Below are positions 4,398 through 5,314 of a stretch of 5,314 bases of DNA, one piece after another (position 1 is the first letter of the stretch; every line of letters starts with the position of its first letter). Position numbers and translations under genes: made by a program. Source of the DNA: an uncultured Burkholderiales bacterium. Its GTDB lineage: Bacteria > Pseudomonadota > Gammaproteobacteria > Burkholderiales > Burkholderiaceae_D. The stretch is from contig CALMOR010000198.1 in the NCBI GenBank assembly GCA_937872165.1, forward strand, positions 2,178-7,491. The letters are read 5' to 3'. The notes under the pieces are model-generated. The model was given only the letters and a program-made list of their open reading frames with translations, was not told the DNA's origin and did no database searches.

Positions 4398-5314
4398 GGG
4401 TCGGCTTCGCGAGGATCGGCGCGTGGATGCGCGACGCGAGCTTCCTGCCCTTGCGAGCACGTCTGCCGCGATGCGGTTCGAGGCTCGCGCCGTGGAGACG
4501 GGTGCGCTGCTCCCTGCCGCCGCGACCCTGTCCTGCCACGACCACGCCCTTCGCGCCGATCGGGATCGCCGACACGAGGGTCGCGCCTCTCGCGAGGTCG
4601 ACAAGCAGGATGCCGCGTCCGCCGCCCGAGAGCTTCCTGATCTCGACCGAAGGGAACACGAGCAGGAAGCCGTCGCTCGACAGGCACGCGATGTCGCTGT
4701 CGTTCGAGACGTCGACGGGCGTCATCGGCAACGGCTTCGCCGTCCCCGTTCCCGGGCCACCGTCCTCGTCCGCGCCGATCGTCACGAAGCTCTTGCCGCC
4801 GCGGTTGCGGCCGACGAGATCGCCGACCGTGCATACGAAACCGTGCCCGGCGGACGTCGCGATCAGCAACGGTCGATCGACCGGCCCCGCGACCAGCGAC
4901 ACGATCTCGGAGCCGGCCTCGATGTCGACCAGCGACGTCATCGGCACCGCGTCGGTCTTGTCGCCGCGCGCGGCACGCGAAGTCGGCAGGCCGCCGACCG
5001 ACGTCGAGTACGCGCGGCCGTTGGAGCCGAGCACGACGAGCGGGTCGACGCTGCGGCACTCGTGGACCGCGAGCAGCGCATCGCCCGGCTTGAACACGAA
5101 CGACGCCGGATCGAGGCCGTGGCCGATGCGCGCGCGCACCCATGCCTTCTGCGACACGATCACCGTCACGGCCTCGTCGACGACCTTCACTTCGAGCGAC
5201 GCGCGGCGTTCCTCCTGGATCAGCGTGCGACGCGGGTCCTTCGCGCCGAAGGTCTTCGCGTCGGCTTCGATCTCGCGGATCGCGAAAGGACTGCTTGCGC
5301 GCGCGTCCGGCACA
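4384..5314 (-). CDS. parC: DNA topoisomerase IV subunit A, C-terminal part (5' end outside window)
   Basis: These are the last 309 or so residues of ParC, the DNA-cleaving subunit of topoisomerase IV, which decatenates daughter chromosomes. The reading frame runs off the right edge; the codon at 5313 is an internal GTG, not the start. The catalytic tyrosine and winged-helix domains lie outside, given a usual length near 750 residues. Residues 1-40 of the visible part, with DPRRTLIQEE, end the coiled tower/linker. From about residue 42 the C-terminal beta-pinwheel begins. ParC-specific blocks are SQKAWVRARIGHGLDP (54-69), SNGRAYS (97-103), GHGFVCTVGDLVGRNRGGK (156-174) and the degenerate repeat LSGGGRG (228-234). 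No canonical GyrA box is seen, which favours ParC over GyrA. The protein ends in a basic tail around 278-296 (HRGRRARKGRK core). It is probably the promoter-proximal gene for the two downstream hydrolases. Confidence 0.93.
   Translation of the reverse strand, partial: VPDARASSPFAIREIEADAKTFGAKDPRRTLIQEERRASLEVKVVDEAVTVIVSQKAWVRARIGHGLDPASFVFKPGDALLAVHECRSVDPLVVLGSNGRAYSTSVGGLPTSRAARGDKTDAVPMTSLVDIEAGSEIVSLVAGPVDRPLLIATSAGHGFVCTVGDLVGRNRGGKSFVTIGADEDGGPGTGTAKPLPMTPVDVSNDSDIACLSSDGFLLVFPSVEIRKLSGGGRGILLVDLARGATLVSAIPIGAKGVVVAGQGRGGREQRTRLHGASLEPHRGRRARKGRKLASRIHAPILAKPTRGDQ

Noticed and set aside
4388..5143. Upstream extension of the metallo-hydrolase frame into parC
   Set aside because: The open frame continues to about 5143, but the sequence is an out-of-frame reading of parC. 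The GTG at 4387 gives a signal peptide and a ribosome binding site.

Overview
The window is GC-rich bacterial DNA (roughly 70% G+C by eye) with tightly packed genes. It looks like a proteobacterial chromosome, most likely Betaproteobacteria (Burkholderiales-like). The basis is a ParC C-terminal domain ending in a short basic tail, a small exported WXXGXW-repeat protein of a type common in that group, and a periplasmic SodC of the E. coli type. Genus cannot be decided from this sequence. No mobile element, CRISPR array, tRNA or rRNA was seen.

Left part (1-2124). Positions 1-243 hold no convincing gene, only a small hairpin and a good -10-like box ahead of a LysE-family amino-acid/metabolite exporter (244-876, +). 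Convergent to it is a small exported WXXGXW-repeat protein (920-1240, -). A 338-base divergent intergenic region then separates that gene from a periplasmic Cu,Zn superoxide dismutase (sodC, 1579-2124, +). This region is rich in inverted repeats, including a nested structure whose last arm ends one base before the sodC Shine-Dalgarno sequence.

Right part (2262-5314, all - strand). Transcription runs right to left through three closely linked genes. They are the 3' end of parC (topoisomerase IV subunit A, truncated by the window edge), a metallo-beta-lactamase-fold hydrolase strongly resembling NAPE-PLD with an N-terminal signal sequence, and a family IV (HSL-type) esterase/lipase. The parC stop and the hydrolase GTG start overlap as GTGA, and the esterase follows after 29 bases, so the last two genes probably depend on parC transcription. 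The 137 bases between sodC and the esterase contain three consecutive perfect inverted repeats, a possible two-way transcription end without U-tracts.

How the genes work together: two lipid- or ester-directed hydrolases sit downstream of a housekeeping topoisomerase gene. Separately, two exported proteins (SodC and the WXXGXW protein) are divergently transcribed. The most interesting points are the putative bacterial NAPE-PLD-like enzyme paired with an esterase, and the structured sodC leader. Nothing here clearly amounts to a wholly new system.
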